In this document: in pieces, positions 55,723-64,000 of the stretch | Layout: every line of letters begins with the position of its first letter | How positions within the stretch are numbered: position 1 is the stretch's first letter | Assembly: GCF_004011175.1 (NCBI RefSeq) | Contig: NZ_RQXX01000004.1 | Coordinates: forward strand, 186,001-250,000 | Length of the DNA: 64,000 bases | Reading direction: 5' to 3' | From: Mesobaculum littorinae | GTDB taxonomy: Bacteria > Pseudomonadota > Alphaproteobacteria > Rhodobacterales > Rhodobacteraceae | Translations under genes and position numbers: made by a program | The notes under the pieces: generated by a model | The model's input: the letters and a program-made list of their open reading frames with translations, nothing else | Told to the model about the DNA's origin: nothing | Databases searched by the model: none

Positions 55723-56357
55723 CCGTGACGCTTTACGACTACTGGCGGTCCTCGGCCAGCTACCGTGTGCGCATCGCGCTGAACCTCGCGGGCCTCGCCT
55801 ATCGCGCGGTGCCGGTGGACCTGCTGGCGGGCGACCAGTCGGCGGCGGATCATGTCGCGCGGAACCCGCAGGGCTTCGTGCCGGTGCTCGACATCGACGG
55901 GCTGCGGCTGACCCAGTCGCTGGCGATCCTCGAATACCTGGACGAAACGCGGAACCTGGGGCTTCTCCCCCCGGACCCCGCGGGCCGGGCACGGGTGCGG
56001 GCGCTGGCGCAGGTCATCGCCGCCGACACGCATCCCGTCTGCAACCCTTCCGTCATGGCCGAGGTGGTGCGCCTGGCCGCCCCTTCCGATCCCGCAGAGC
56101 TGCGGCAGGGCTGGCAGCGCCATTTCATCCGGCGCGGGCTGGCCGCGGTGGAGACCCTGCTCGACACGCCCGAAACGGGCCGCCATTGCCACGGCGATGC
56201 CCTGACGCTGGCCGATCTCTGCCTCGTGCCGCAGGTCTACAACGCCCGCCGCTGGAAGGTGCCGCTGGACGACCTGCCCCGCGTCCGCCGTGCCGCCGAG
56301 GCCGCCGAGGCGCTCGCCCCGGTTCGCGACGCCGCGCCCGAGCGGCATCGCCCCTGA
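55719..56357 (+). CDS. maiA: Maleylacetoacetate isomerase
   Basis: Glutathione-dependent cis-trans isomerase: 4-maleylacetoacetate to 4-fumarylacetoacetate (zeta-class GST). 212 residues. The zeta motif SSASYRVRIAL is at 11-21 and NPQGFVPVLDIDGLRLTQSLAILEYLDE follows; QRHFIRRGLAAVE and ALTLADLCLVPQVYNARRWKV are in the C-terminal domain. Last gene of the operon, with a four-base overlap. Confidence 0.95.
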   Translation: MTVTLYDYWRSSASYRVRIALNLAGLAYRAVPVDLLAGDQSAADHVARNPQGFVPVLDIDGLRLTQSLAILEYLDETRNLGLLPPDPAGRARVRALAQVIAADTHPVCNPSVMAEVVRLAAPSDPAELRQGWQRHFIRRGLAAVETLLDTPETGRHCHGDALTLADLCLVPQVYNARRWKVPLDDLPRVRRAAEAAEALAPVRDAAPERHRP

Positions 56358-56409
56358 CCTGAGAGCCGCGCGACTTGCGCATATCCGCCCAGCCGCACGC
56401 CCGGGCCGG

Positions 56410-56438
56410 TTGCCAAGTGCGATGTTATGTCATAACAC
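56410..56438 (+). promoter_or_regulatory. aztD promoter with Zur-like palindrome
   Basis: TTGCCA (56410-56415), 17 bases, TAACAC (56433-56438). Between and over the -10 box lies TGTTATG-T-CATAACA (56423-56437), a perfect 15-base palindrome of the kind bound by Zur in alphaproteobacteria. A repressor here would block RNA polymerase directly. Confidence 0.65.
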
Positions 56439-56508
56439 TTTGTGGAAATGCCGACGCGTCCTCCGTCCCGGAGGGCTGCGCCGCTTCGCAACCATATCGA
56501 GGGCATCC

Positions 56509-57717
56509 ATGACTTCCCGACTAACCCGGGCCGCGCTTCTTTCCGCGGCCTTCATCGCCGGCCCTGCCATGGCACAGGACGACACCACGATCTGGCGCAT
56601 CTTCGTCGCGGACCAGGAGACGGGCCGGATCACGGCGCTGGATCTCGACACGCCCGACACCCGCTGGACCTTCGATGTCGCGGGCCCCGCGACCCTCTTC
56701 TCCGTACCCACGGGCGAAGCCATCGTCGCGATCCAGTCCGACCACGACCAAGTGAATTTCCTCGACAGCGGCGTGGCCCTGCACGCCCATGGCGATCATG
56801 CCGACATCAGCGTCTCGGACCCGGCGCTGATCGACGGCGCCCTGACCGGACCGCGCCCGTTTCACATCGTCACGCATGACGGCGAAAGCGCGATCAACTT
56901 CGACCGCGGCGGCTACGCGGCGATCCTGGACGACGCCGCGATGCTGGACGGCGCGACCGACCCGAAGCGTTTCGAACAGGCGCGCGCACACCACGGCTTT
57001 GCCGCGCCATTCGGCGACTACGTGATCAGCTCGGTCGCCACCGACACCCCGACCAAGGGCGACGACCTGCCGCCGCGCGCCGGCCTCGCGGCCTTCACCC
57101 CCGGGGGCGCGCAGGTGGGCGAGATGCAGACCTGCACCGACCTGCATGGCGAGGCGATTTCGGGCAACCTGCTGCTGGCAGGCTGTGCCGAGGGCGTGGC
57201 CACCGTCCGGATCGAGGACGGCGCGCCGGTCTTCGGGATGCTGCCCTACCCCGAGGATGCGCCCGACGAACACACCGGCCATGTCTGGGGCGCGAAGGCG
57301 ATGCAGATCTTCCTGGGCGATCACGGCCCCGACGCGGTGGTCGTGATCTCTCCGCAGGAAGAGCCCGCGATGACGCGCGTGTCCCTGCCCTACCGCGAGG
57401 TCGACACCATCCTCGACCCCGCGCGCCCGCAGGATGCCTATATCCTGACCGAGGACGGCACGCTGCACCGGCTGAACCTGCTGTCGGCCGAGATCGAGGA
57501 CAGCCGTCAGGTGACCGGTCCCTATTCGATGGACGGCCACTGGCGCGACCCGCGGCCTTGCCTGGCGATCGCGGGCGACCGTATCGTGATCAGCGACCCC
57601 GACGAGGCGCAGCTGCGCGTGCTCGACGCGGAGACGATGGAGGAAACCGCCACGATCCCGGTCGAGGGTCTGCCCTTCAACCTGCTCGCTCTCGGCGGCA
57701 GCGGCCTGACGCACTGA
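56509..57717 (+). CDS. AztD-like periplasmic zinc metallochaperone
   Basis: A 402-residue exported protein with a signal peptide (about 1-22, AMA-QDD) and a beta-propeller-like body. A histidine cluster HAHGDH is at 92-97, and the runs DPARPQDAYILTEDGTLHRLNL and GPYSMDGHWRDPRP match AztD, which in Paracoccus hands zinc to the AztC receptor. The aztABC importer genes are not next to it. A Zur-like palindrome upstream supports a role in zinc starvation. GAGGG precedes the ATG. Confidence 0.8.
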   Translation: MTSRLTRAALLSAAFIAGPAMAQDDTTIWRIFVADQETGRITALDLDTPDTRWTFDVAGPATLFSVPTGEAIVAIQSDHDQVNFLDSGVALHAHGDHADISVSDPALIDGALTGPRPFHIVTHDGESAINFDRGGYAAILDDAAMLDGATDPKRFEQARAHHGFAAPFGDYVISSVATDTPTKGDDLPPRAGLAAFTPGGAQVGEMQTCTDLHGEAISGNLLLAGCAEGVATVRIEDGAPVFGMLPYPEDAPDEHTGHVWGAKAMQIFLGDHGPDAVVVISPQEEPAMTRVSLPYREVDTILDPARPQDAYILTEDGTLHRLNLLSAEIEDSRQVTGPYSMDGHWRDPRPCLAIAGDRIVISDPDEAQLRVLDAETMEETATIPVEGLPFNLLALGGSGLTH

Positions 57718-57783
57718 CCCAGCGCCCCGGTACCGCCCCCGTCCTGGCCTGCGCCAGCCCGGGGACATGCCTGTCGGCACATG

Positions 57784-57813
57784 AAACGGGGTGCCCGAGC
57801 GGCGCCCCGTTTT
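57784..57813. terminator. Bidirectional intrinsic terminator
   Basis: AAACGGGGTGCC pairs with GGCGCCCCGTTT (one T-G pair) around a CGAGC loop, followed by another T. It lies between the convergent aztD-like and P450 genes and can serve both strands. Confidence 0.85.
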
Positions 57814-57907
57814 GCTCTCTGCCCCACCGCGTTGCCGCATGCCCCCGCCCTCGACGCCTTCCGGCGCGGGGCGGGGCGGAGTGGGGCGCGACGAGACGCC
57901 GGTGCGC

Positions 57908-59110
57908 CTATTTCGGCGTCACCTCGACCGGGATCGATTCGTATCCCCGCAGCCAGTTATTGAAGATCTGCACCGGCTCTCCGGTCAGGCGGATCGCGCT
58001 GACCTGCCGGGCCAGGGCCGTCAGGACCGCCGCCGCCTCGAGCCGGGCGACCATCTGGCCGACGCAGGCATGGATGCCCCAGCCGAAGGCCAGGTGCCCC
58101 GCCGCCCGCCGCGTGATGTCGAACCGATCCGGATCCTCCCACTTGTCGGGATCGCGGTTCGCGGCGGCGAGGAAGGTCAGCACCTTTTCCTCCTTGCCCA
58201 GACGCACACCGTGAAAGTCGAACGCCGACGCGGTCGTGCGGCCGATGATCGGCGAAGAGGGCGTCCACCGCAGTGTCTCTTCAAACGCCGCGTTGGCCAG
58301 CGACGGGTCGGCGGCCAGCATCTCCCACTGTTCGGTGTGCTGCAGCAGGGCGCGGATCGTCAGCCCGATGCCATAGGCCGTGGTGTCGATCCCGGCCGAG
58401 ATGAAGGTGCGCACCAGCATCCCCGCGCTGTCTGCGGTGATCTCTCCGGCATCGGCGGCCTTGAAGATCTCTTCGCCAAAGCCCCCGGGTTCGAGGTTGT
58501 CGCGCGCCATCTGCCGGACGACGTAGTCGAAGGTGCCCATCTCCTCGACCACCTTGCGGGCGGCCTCGTAGAGATCGTTGCGCGGCCCCATCGCGTTGAA
58601 GTTGAGCGTGGCGTAGGGCATCAGGTGCTCCCGCCCGTCCTTGCGCATGCCGACACTGTCGGGCAGCACCTTGAACGGGAAGGCGAAGGCCAGGTCGTGC
58701 GCTGCATCGAAACGGCGCTGCGCGACCAGCCCCGCCACCATCTCCTCGGCCTGGGCAAAGAAATCCTCGCGCAGCTGGCGCATCACCTTGGGCGACAGGA
58801 CCCGTTGCAGCACCTTGCGATGCGCGGTGTGCCCCGGCGGGTCGGCTTCTAGGATGACCGATGGCTTGCGCCAGGGCTCGTCCCGCACAACGTTGGTCAG
58901 CCCCGTCCCGAAGGACGAGGAGAAGCGTTCCCAGTCGTCGAAGATCTCGCGGATCACCGCGTCGCGGCCCGTCGCCCACAGCTTGTACCGGGGCAGCCAG
59001 ACCATGTCGCCCGCCTCGCGGATGGCGCGGTCGACGGGGATCGGATCGGCCATGGTCTCGCGGCTGAACGGGTCGAGGTCGAGGCTCGGGCGGTCTGTCA
59101 CGTCACTCAT
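57908..59110 (-). CDS. Cytochrome P450
   Basis: A 400-residue soluble bacterial P450. Heme cysteine C349 in FGWGIHACVG, I-helix oxygen-activating AGIDTT (about 237-242) and ExxR as EETLR. The sequence recalls the CYP199-like branch that acts on substituted benzoates, but the substrate is unknown. No ferredoxin or reductase gene is adjacent. Its ATG overlaps the dihydroxyacetone kinase stop by four bases, so the two are one transcript. Confidence 0.9.
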   Translation of the reverse strand: MSDVTDRPSLDLDPFSRETMADPIPVDRAIREAGDMVWLPRYKLWATGRDAVIREIFDDWERFSSSFGTGLTNVVRDEPWRKPSVILEADPPGHTAHRKVLQRVLSPKVMRQLREDFFAQAEEMVAGLVAQRRFDAAHDLAFAFPFKVLPDSVGMRKDGREHLMPYATLNFNAMGPRNDLYEAARKVVEEMGTFDYVVRQMARDNLEPGGFGEEIFKAADAGEITADSAGMLVRTFISAGIDTTAYGIGLTIRALLQHTEQWEMLAADPSLANAAFEETLRWTPSSPIIGRTTASAFDFHGVRLGKEEKVLTFLAAANRDPDKWEDPDRFDITRRAAGHLAFGWGIHACVGQMVARLEAAAVLTALARQVSAIRLTGEPVQIFNNWLRGYESIPVEVTPK

Positions 59111-60807
59111 GCGTCGGTCTCCTCAATCGAAGCGGCGGCGGCGGCCAGCCACAGGGCCACGGCGCGGGCGCCGGGGTCGGGATGGCCCAGAACGCGGTCG
59201 CCGACATAGCTCGACCGGCCGCGCCGCGGTGTCATCTGCTCGGTCTCTCGCGCACCGGCTTCGGCCGCGGCGGCGGCGGCGGCCAGCCTTTGCGCCACGC
59301 TGCCCTCTTGCGCCATGGCGGAGGCCGCGGGGTCCAGCGCGTCCAGCATGGTGCGGTCGCCCGGCGCGGCGCCGCCCAGGGCGGCCAGCGCGTCGACCCC
59401 GGCGCGGAACGCCCGGGCCAGGCGGGGACCGGGGGCTGCATCGAGCGCGCCGGCGACAGCCTCGCCCGACCCCAGCGCGAGAATCGCGTAAAGCGGGCCA
59501 GAGGTGCCCCCCGTCCGGGCCCGGATCGCCGCGCCGATGCGGCGCATGACCTCGGGTTCGGAGCGGCCCTCAAGCTCGGGCAGAGCGGCCAGAACCGCCT
59601 CGGCCCCGCCGGCCAGCGACCGGCCGATATCGCCGTCGCCCGCGATCTGATCCAGCCGGGTCAGGTCGGGTTCGGACTGGATCAGCACCCGGGCCCCGGC
59701 GCGGAACGCCGCCAGTAGCGCGGGGGCGCAGGCCGGGCCCTCGTGCTCCGTCGCGGCCTGCGCGGCCTGCGGCGCGGCGACGGTCCTGAGACCCGGGGCC
59801 CGGCCCGGGGCCACCCAGCCCGGCGCCCGCGCCTCGGCATCGAGGGCCGCGCGCCGCGCGTCGTCCAACCGCATCAGCGACAGCGAGGCACCCGCCATGT
59901 CGATCGCGGTCAGGAAGGTGCCGGCCATGATCCGCGTCACCGACAGGCCAAGCCCGTCACAGGCGGCAAGCGCGGCCTTGGTCATGATCGCCACCTCCAT
60001 CGGCGGCGTCGCACCGAGGTTGTTGACCATCAGCGCGACCTCCTCGCCCCGTTCCAGGCCGCGGTCGCGGGCGATGCGCCCCACCATGTCGGCGGCCAGG
60101 TCCGTGGCGCGCCGGATCGCCACCCGGTCGAGCCCCGCCTCGCCGTGAATGCCCAGCCCCAGCTCGATCTCGTCCGGCCCAAGCTCGAAGTTGGGCGTCC
60201 CCGCCGCCGGAACGATGCAGGGCGACAGCGCGACCCCCATCGAGGCCACGGCGCCGATTGCAGCCTCGGCCCGGGACTTGACCTCGGCCAGCGGAAGACC
60301 CTCTGCCGCGGCGGCGCCCGCGATCTTGTGCACGAAGATGGTCCCGGCGATGCCACGTCGGCCGGCCGTCTCCTCGGCCGTGCCCAGAGCCGCGTCGTCG
60401 TCCACGACGACGATGTCGACCTCGTGCCCCTCGGCTCGGGCGATCTGCGCCGCAAGGCCGAAGTTCAGCCGATCGCCGGTGTAGTTCTTGACGATCAGAA
60501 GCACACCGCCCGGCCCCGCGACGCTGCGGATCGCCGTCAGCACCGCATCGGTCGAGGGCGAGGCGAAGACGTCGCCCGCCACCGCCGCAGTCAGCAGCCC
60601 GGGACCCACGTAGCCCGCGTGGGCCGGTTCGTGCCCCGATCCGCCGCCCGAGATCAGCGCGACCTCGCCGCGTCCGCGCAGCGTATCCAGATCCGCGCGC
60701 ACCACGGTGGTCGTGCCCTCGATCAGGGCCAGGCCGTCATGCGCGGCGACAAGACCCGCCAGCGCGTCGGGAACCACCTCCGCGATATCGTCGATCAGCT
60801 TCTTCAT
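59107..60807 (-). CDS. Dihydroxyacetone kinase, fused DhaK-DhaL
   Basis: A 566-residue ATP-dependent kinase that phosphorylates dihydroxyacetone (or a related ketose/triose). The DhaK domain (1-330) has GGGSGHEP (54-61) and the substrate-binding H221 in GLGIHGEAG; the DhaL domain (about 370-566) has the ADP-metal loop DQIAGDGDIG. The fused form uses ATP, not the PTS. From the ATG at 60805-60807, with AGGAGG upstream. It is translationally coupled to a P450 gene, an odd pairing. Confidence 0.9.
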   Translation of the reverse strand: MKKLIDDIAEVVPDALAGLVAAHDGLALIEGTTTVVRADLDTLRGRGEVALISGGGSGHEPAHAGYVGPGLLTAAVAGDVFASPSTDAVLTAIRSVAGPGGVLLIVKNYTGDRLNFGLAAQIARAEGHEVDIVVVDDDAALGTAEETAGRRGIAGTIFVHKIAGAAAAEGLPLAEVKSRAEAAIGAVASMGVALSPCIVPAAGTPNFELGPDEIELGLGIHGEAGLDRVAIRRATDLAADMVGRIARDRGLERGEEVALMVNNLGATPPMEVAIMTKAALAACDGLGLSVTRIMAGTFLTAIDMAGASLSLMRLDDARRAALDAEARAPGWVAPGRAPGLRTVAAPQAAQAATEHEGPACAPALLAAFRAGARVLIQSEPDLTRLDQIAGDGDIGRSLAGGAEAVLAALPELEGRSEPEVMRRIGAAIRARTGGTSGPLYAILALGSGEAVAGALDAAPGPRLARAFRAGVDALAALGGAAPGDRTMLDALDPAASAMAQEGSVAQRLAAAAAAAEAGARETEQMTPRRGRSSYVGDRVLGHPDPGARAVALWLAAAAASIEETDA

Positions 60808-61122
60808 GCCGTTTCCTCCTCCTCTCGTTCCGGCGTCGCGGGACGCGGCAGGGCCGCCCCGCACGACGCCCCGCCACTTCTGCACCCCGGGCAGCAGGAT
60901 CGCCAGCCCATCCAGGACCTCGGGCGACCGGACCCGGCGGCCCGGAGGGCTGAGAGGCGGGCGCAGGCCAGCGCCGGCCTCGCCGCTAGCCGGCTGCACG
61001 ACGTGGCGGACGCGGCAGTACGGAGGAGCTTTCGTGCAGGGACGCGGGCGCCATCGGCGCTGCCGTCACGGGGCGGGACCGGCCCCGTGGACGGGGGAGG
61101 GCCGCGACCGGAGGGGGGGCGG
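60808..61122. other. Intergenic stretch (315 bases) between the RND and DhaK-DhaL genes
   Basis: No gene is supported. It holds the end of the RND gene's transcript and the promoter region of the kinase. One hairpin is visible: CACGGGGC (61067-61074) with GCCCCGTG (61082-61089), loop of seven, a possible stop for RND transcription. I see no clear -35/-10 pair for the kinase. Confidence 0.6.
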
Positions 61123-64000
61123 TCAGTCCGCCGCCCGCCCCTCGGCCCGGCGCTCGCCGGGGAACAGCAGGTAGTAGAACACCGGCGCGGCGATCAGCGT
61201 CAGGATCGACGCAAAGCCCAGGCCGCCCATGATCGTCACCGCCATCGAGGCGAAGAACGCATCCCAGATCAGCGGCACCATCCCAAGGATCGTGGTCGCC
61301 GCCGCCAGCACCACCGGTCGCAGACGCGAGGTCGACGCCTCGACCACGGCGCGGGTGAACGGCACGCCCTGCGCGCGGGTCAGGTCGATTTCCTCGACCA
61401 GCACGATGCCGTTCTTCAACAGCATCCCCGACAGGCTGAGCAGCCCCAGAAGCGCGGTGAAGCTGAAGGGAAGGCCCGTGGTCAGAAGACCGATCGCCAC
61501 GCCGTTCACCGCCATCGGCACCAGAAGCCACACGATCAGCGGCTGCCGCAGCTTGCCGAAAAGCAGGATCGAGATCAGCACCATGATGATGAGAGAGATC
61601 GGCAGCCGGGTGGCGAGCGATTCCTGCGCGTCGGTCGAGTTCTCGTATTCGCCGCCCCATTCCAGGGCATAGCCCTCGGGCAGGTCCATCGCCTCGATCG
61701 GGGCGCGGACCTGTGCAAAGACCGAGGCCGCGGTGACACCCGCGGGCACGTCGCCCATCACGGTGATCGTGGGCAGGCGGTTGCGGCGCTGGATCAGCGT
61801 GTCCTCGGCCGAATAGGCGAACCCGTCCAGCAATTGTTCAAGCGGGATGAACGTGCCCGCGGCGGCCGAGTAGACCGGCTGCCCTGCCAGGTGCGCGCCG
61901 CCCTCGGACGCCGCGCCGGGCATCCGCACGACGATGGGGATCAGGCGGCTATCCTCGCGGTAGGTGCCCGCCGTCAGGCCCTTGGTCGCCAGTTGCAGCG
62001 CCTGCGCCACGTCGCTGCGGGTGACGCCCGCGGTCTGCGCCCGGCCCTCGCTGTAAAGCGGCCGGATCGACATTTCGCGTTCGCGCCAGTCGGTGCGCAG
62101 GTCGCGCAGCTGGTCGGTCGCCTCAAGCATCCGCGTCTCGGCCTCGGCGGCAAGCTTGCGCAGCACATCGGCGTCCGCCCCGGAAAACCGCACCGCCACC
62201 GCCGCCCCGCCGCCCGGACCGAAGGCCAGCCGTTCGGTGCGGAACTCGCCCCCCGGCAGCGCCTGCCGCCCGAAGGCGTCGAGGTCGTCGCGCAGGCCCG
62301 GGATCTGCTCCAGCGTTTCGGTGCGGATGATCAGGTGGCCATAGGTCGCCAGCTGTTCGTTCGGATCGTAAGTCAGCATGAACCGCGACGCGCCCCCGCC
62401 GACGAAGGTCGAGACCGACACGACCTCGGGCCGGTCGGCCAGCCAGTCCTCGACCAGGCTCATATCGCTGGCGGTGCGGTCGATCTCGCCCCCCTGCGGA
62501 AGCTGGTAGTGGACGTAGAAGAGCGGCGTGTTGCTGTCGGGGAAGAACTGCTGCTGCACCTGCCCGAAGCCCCAGTAGCACACGACCGTCACCGCGATCA
62601 GCCCCGCCACCACAAGCCAGCGCAGCCGCAGCGCCAGACGCAGGGTGGCGGCATAGGCACGGAAGATCGGGCCGTCATAGGCGCCCTGCGCGCCCGCGGC
62701 GCCACGCTTGAAGAAGTAGTGCGCCAGAAGCGGTGTGACCGTGACCGCCAGCAGCCACGACAGCATCAGCGAAATGCCGATCACGGCAAAGAGCGAGAAC
62801 AGGAATTCGCCCGCCGCATCCGGCGACAGGCCGATGCCGGCAAAGGCCATGACACCGATGATCGTCGCACCAAGAAGCGGGATCTGCGTCTTGCCCGCCG
62901 TGTCCTCGGCCGCCTCGCGCGAGGGTTTGCCCTGCGCCATGTCGCCCTGCATGCCCTCGGCGATGACGATGGCATTGTCGACCAGCATCCCCATCGCGAT
63001 GATCAGCGCACCCAGCGAGATGCGCTCCATCTCGATCCCGAAGAGCGCCATGAAGAAGAGCGTGCCGACAACCGTCAGAAGCAGCGTGACCCCCACCACG
63101 ACGGCCGACCGCCACCCCATGAAGACCGCCAGAACCACGATCACGATGGCCACCGACATCGCGAGGTTCAGAAGGAAGGCATTGGACGCCTCCTCGACCA
63201 CGGTGTGCTGCTGGTAGACGGGGTTCAGGTCGACACCCACGGGGATTTCCGACTGCAGCTCGGCCAGACGGTCATCGACGCGCCGGCCCACATCGACGAT
63301 GTTGAGCCCCTCCTTGCCCGAGACGCCCAGCGTGAACGCCTCCTGCCCGTTGAAGCGGATGATCATCGACGGATCCTCGACCCGGCCACGGCTGACGCTG
63401 GCGAAATCGGTCAGGTCCACCACGTCGCCGCCGACGCCGATGGTGATGCCCCGGATCTCGTCCACCGTGCGCGAGCCCGAGGGCGCGTCGATGCGGATGC
63501 TCTGGCCCTGCTGGTCCAGGCTGCCCGCCGGCACCACGGCGGTGGATTCCGAGATCGCACCGGCGATCGCCTCGGGGTTCAGGCCGAGGTTGGTCAGGAT
63601 CGCCGGGTCGGGTTCGACAAAGATCGCCTCTTCCGGCAGGCCCGCCAGCGTGACGTCGGCCACGCCGTCGACGGCCAGGATCTCGCGCCGCAGGAAATCG
63701 GCGATGTCGTGCACCTCGTCATCCGAGAACCCCGGCGCGGTGACGGCGAAGAAGATGCCGTAGACGTCGCCGAAGCTGTCGTTGACCAGCGACGTGCCCG
63801 CATCGGGCGGCAGGTCGGCCTGCGCATCGCCGACACGGGCGCGCAGGCGGTCCCAGACCTGCGGCAGCTCCGAGCCGTCGTAGGTGTCGGCGATCTGCAC
63901 GTTGATCCGGCTGAGCCCCGGCTTGTTGAACGATTCGAGCGTGTCGAGCTCGTCCATCTGCTGGATCGCGGATTCCAGCGGCTCGGACACCTCGCGCGCG
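61123..64000 (-). CDS. RND efflux pump, inner-membrane subunit (5' end outside window)
   Basis: 959 residues of an AcrB/HAE1-type proton-driven exporter; the first 50-60 residues, including helix 1, lie beyond base 64000. The opening SEPLESAIQQMDELDTLESFNKPG is the usual post-helix-1 segment. Proton-relay aspartates lie in GMLVDNAIVIAEGM (helix 4). A second large periplasmic loop (about 510-800) and C-terminal helices complete the pattern. The frame stays open to the edge (codons before GTG 63988-63990), so that GTG is not the start. The membrane-fusion partner is probably just outside. Confidence 0.92.
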   Translation of the reverse strand, partial: AREVSEPLESAIQQMDELDTLESFNKPGLSRINVQIADTYDGSELPQVWDRLRARVGDAQADLPPDAGTSLVNDSFGDVYGIFFAVTAPGFSDDEVHDIADFLRREILAVDGVADVTLAGLPEEAIFVEPDPAILTNLGLNPEAIAGAISESTAVVPAGSLDQQGQSIRIDAPSGSRTVDEIRGITIGVGGDVVDLTDFASVSRGRVEDPSMIIRFNGQEAFTLGVSGKEGLNIVDVGRRVDDRLAELQSEIPVGVDLNPVYQQHTVVEEASNAFLLNLAMSVAIVIVVLAVFMGWRSAVVVGVTLLLTVVGTLFFMALFGIEMERISLGALIIAMGMLVDNAIVIAEGMQGDMAQGKPSREAAEDTAGKTQIPLLGATIIGVMAFAGIGLSPDAAGEFLFSLFAVIGISLMLSWLLAVTVTPLLAHYFFKRGAAGAQGAYDGPIFRAYAATLRLALRLRWLVVAGLIAVTVVCYWGFGQVQQQFFPDSNTPLFYVHYQLPQGGEIDRTASDMSLVEDWLADRPEVVSVSTFVGGGASRFMLTYDPNEQLATYGHLIIRTETLEQIPGLRDDLDAFGRQALPGGEFRTERLAFGPGGGAAVAVRFSGADADVLRKLAAEAETRMLEATDQLRDLRTDWREREMSIRPLYSEGRAQTAGVTRSDVAQALQLATKGLTAGTYREDSRLIPIVVRMPGAASEGGAHLAGQPVYSAAAGTFIPLEQLLDGFAYSAEDTLIQRRNRLPTITVMGDVPAGVTAASVFAQVRAPIEAMDLPEGYALEWGGEYENSTDAQESLATRLPISLIIMVLISILLFGKLRQPLIVWLLVPMAVNGVAIGLLTTGLPFSFTALLGLLSLSGMLLKNGIVLVEEIDLTRAQGVPFTRAVVEASTSRLRPVVLAAATTILGMVPLIWDAFFASMAVTIMGGLGFASILTLIAAPVFYYLLFPGERRAEGRAAD

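Noticed and set aside
60986-61660. A minus-strand frame across the RND end and the intergenic region
   Set aside because: Out of frame with the RND gene and made of shadow sequence; the RND stop at 61123 is clear.

Overview
The window is a stretch of high-GC bacterial chromosome from an alphaproteobacterium, most likely the Rhodobacterales (Roseobacter/Rhodobacter group). The evidence is the conserved era-DUF1491, lepB-rnc-era, chvI-chvG-hprK-rapZ-ptsH and pckA neighbourhoods, a single bifunctional Rsh next to rpoZ, DUF6473 and AztD-type proteins, and the codon and base bias. I see no rRNA, tRNA, CRISPR array, IS element or prophage gene. Both ends cut genes: a DUF1491 gene at base 1 and an RND efflux pump at base 64000.

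Layout. 1-9.2 kb is a minus-strand housekeeping block: folK, rpoZ, rsh, DUF2062, pdxJ, (an inserted plus-strand LysR gene), acpS, lepB, rnc, era, DUF1491. 9.3-18.3 kb is mainly plus strand: a NYN-domain protein, YqaA, ispH, a methyltransferase, rnhA, rpmI-rplT, pheS and pheT, with a secreted dienelactone-hydrolase-like gene facing the other way. 18.4-24.9 kb holds a divergent MFS/LysR pair, a glutathione transferase, mscL, a DUF6473 gene, a 3-hydroxybutyryl-CoA dehydrogenase and an acyltransferase. 25-31.5 kb is a carbon/stress signalling locus: chvI-chvG-hprK-rapZ-manX-ptsH, divergent from pckA across a 369-base regulatory region. 31.6-39.6 kb is mixed: a TauE/SafE permease, an M3 peptidase, two small proteins, a cation efflux protein, an SH3 protein, a 2-hydroxyacid dehydrogenase, CsbD and topoisomerase IB.

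39.7-43.0 kb is a purine-salvage pair: adenine deaminase overlapping AMP nucleosidase. Together they turn AMP into hypoxanthine and ribose 5-phosphate. It is followed by a second GST and a nitrate/sulfonate-type ABC importer (43.8-46.6 kb).

The most interesting block is 46.7-56.4 kb. A minus-strand TRAP transporter (dctP-dctQ-dctM) and a marR gene sit back to back with a plus-strand homogentisate operon: hmgA, fahA, an atypical metallo-beta-lactamase-fold gene, a flavin aromatic hydroxylase, a DUF2783 gene and maiA. The dctP and hmgA promoters share one layout: -35 TTGnTG, a 17-base spacer carrying GGTTACAAAnnCAAC, and -10 TAnCAC. This strongly suggests that the MarR protein controls import and breakdown together, so the TRAP system probably carries an aromatic acid that feeds homogentisate. 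No hppD is present; the flavin hydroxylase may supply homogentisate instead.

56.4-64 kb contains an orphan aztD-like zinc chaperone behind a perfect Zur-like palindrome, a cytochrome P450 overlapping a one-piece dihydroxyacetone kinase, and the partial RND pump.
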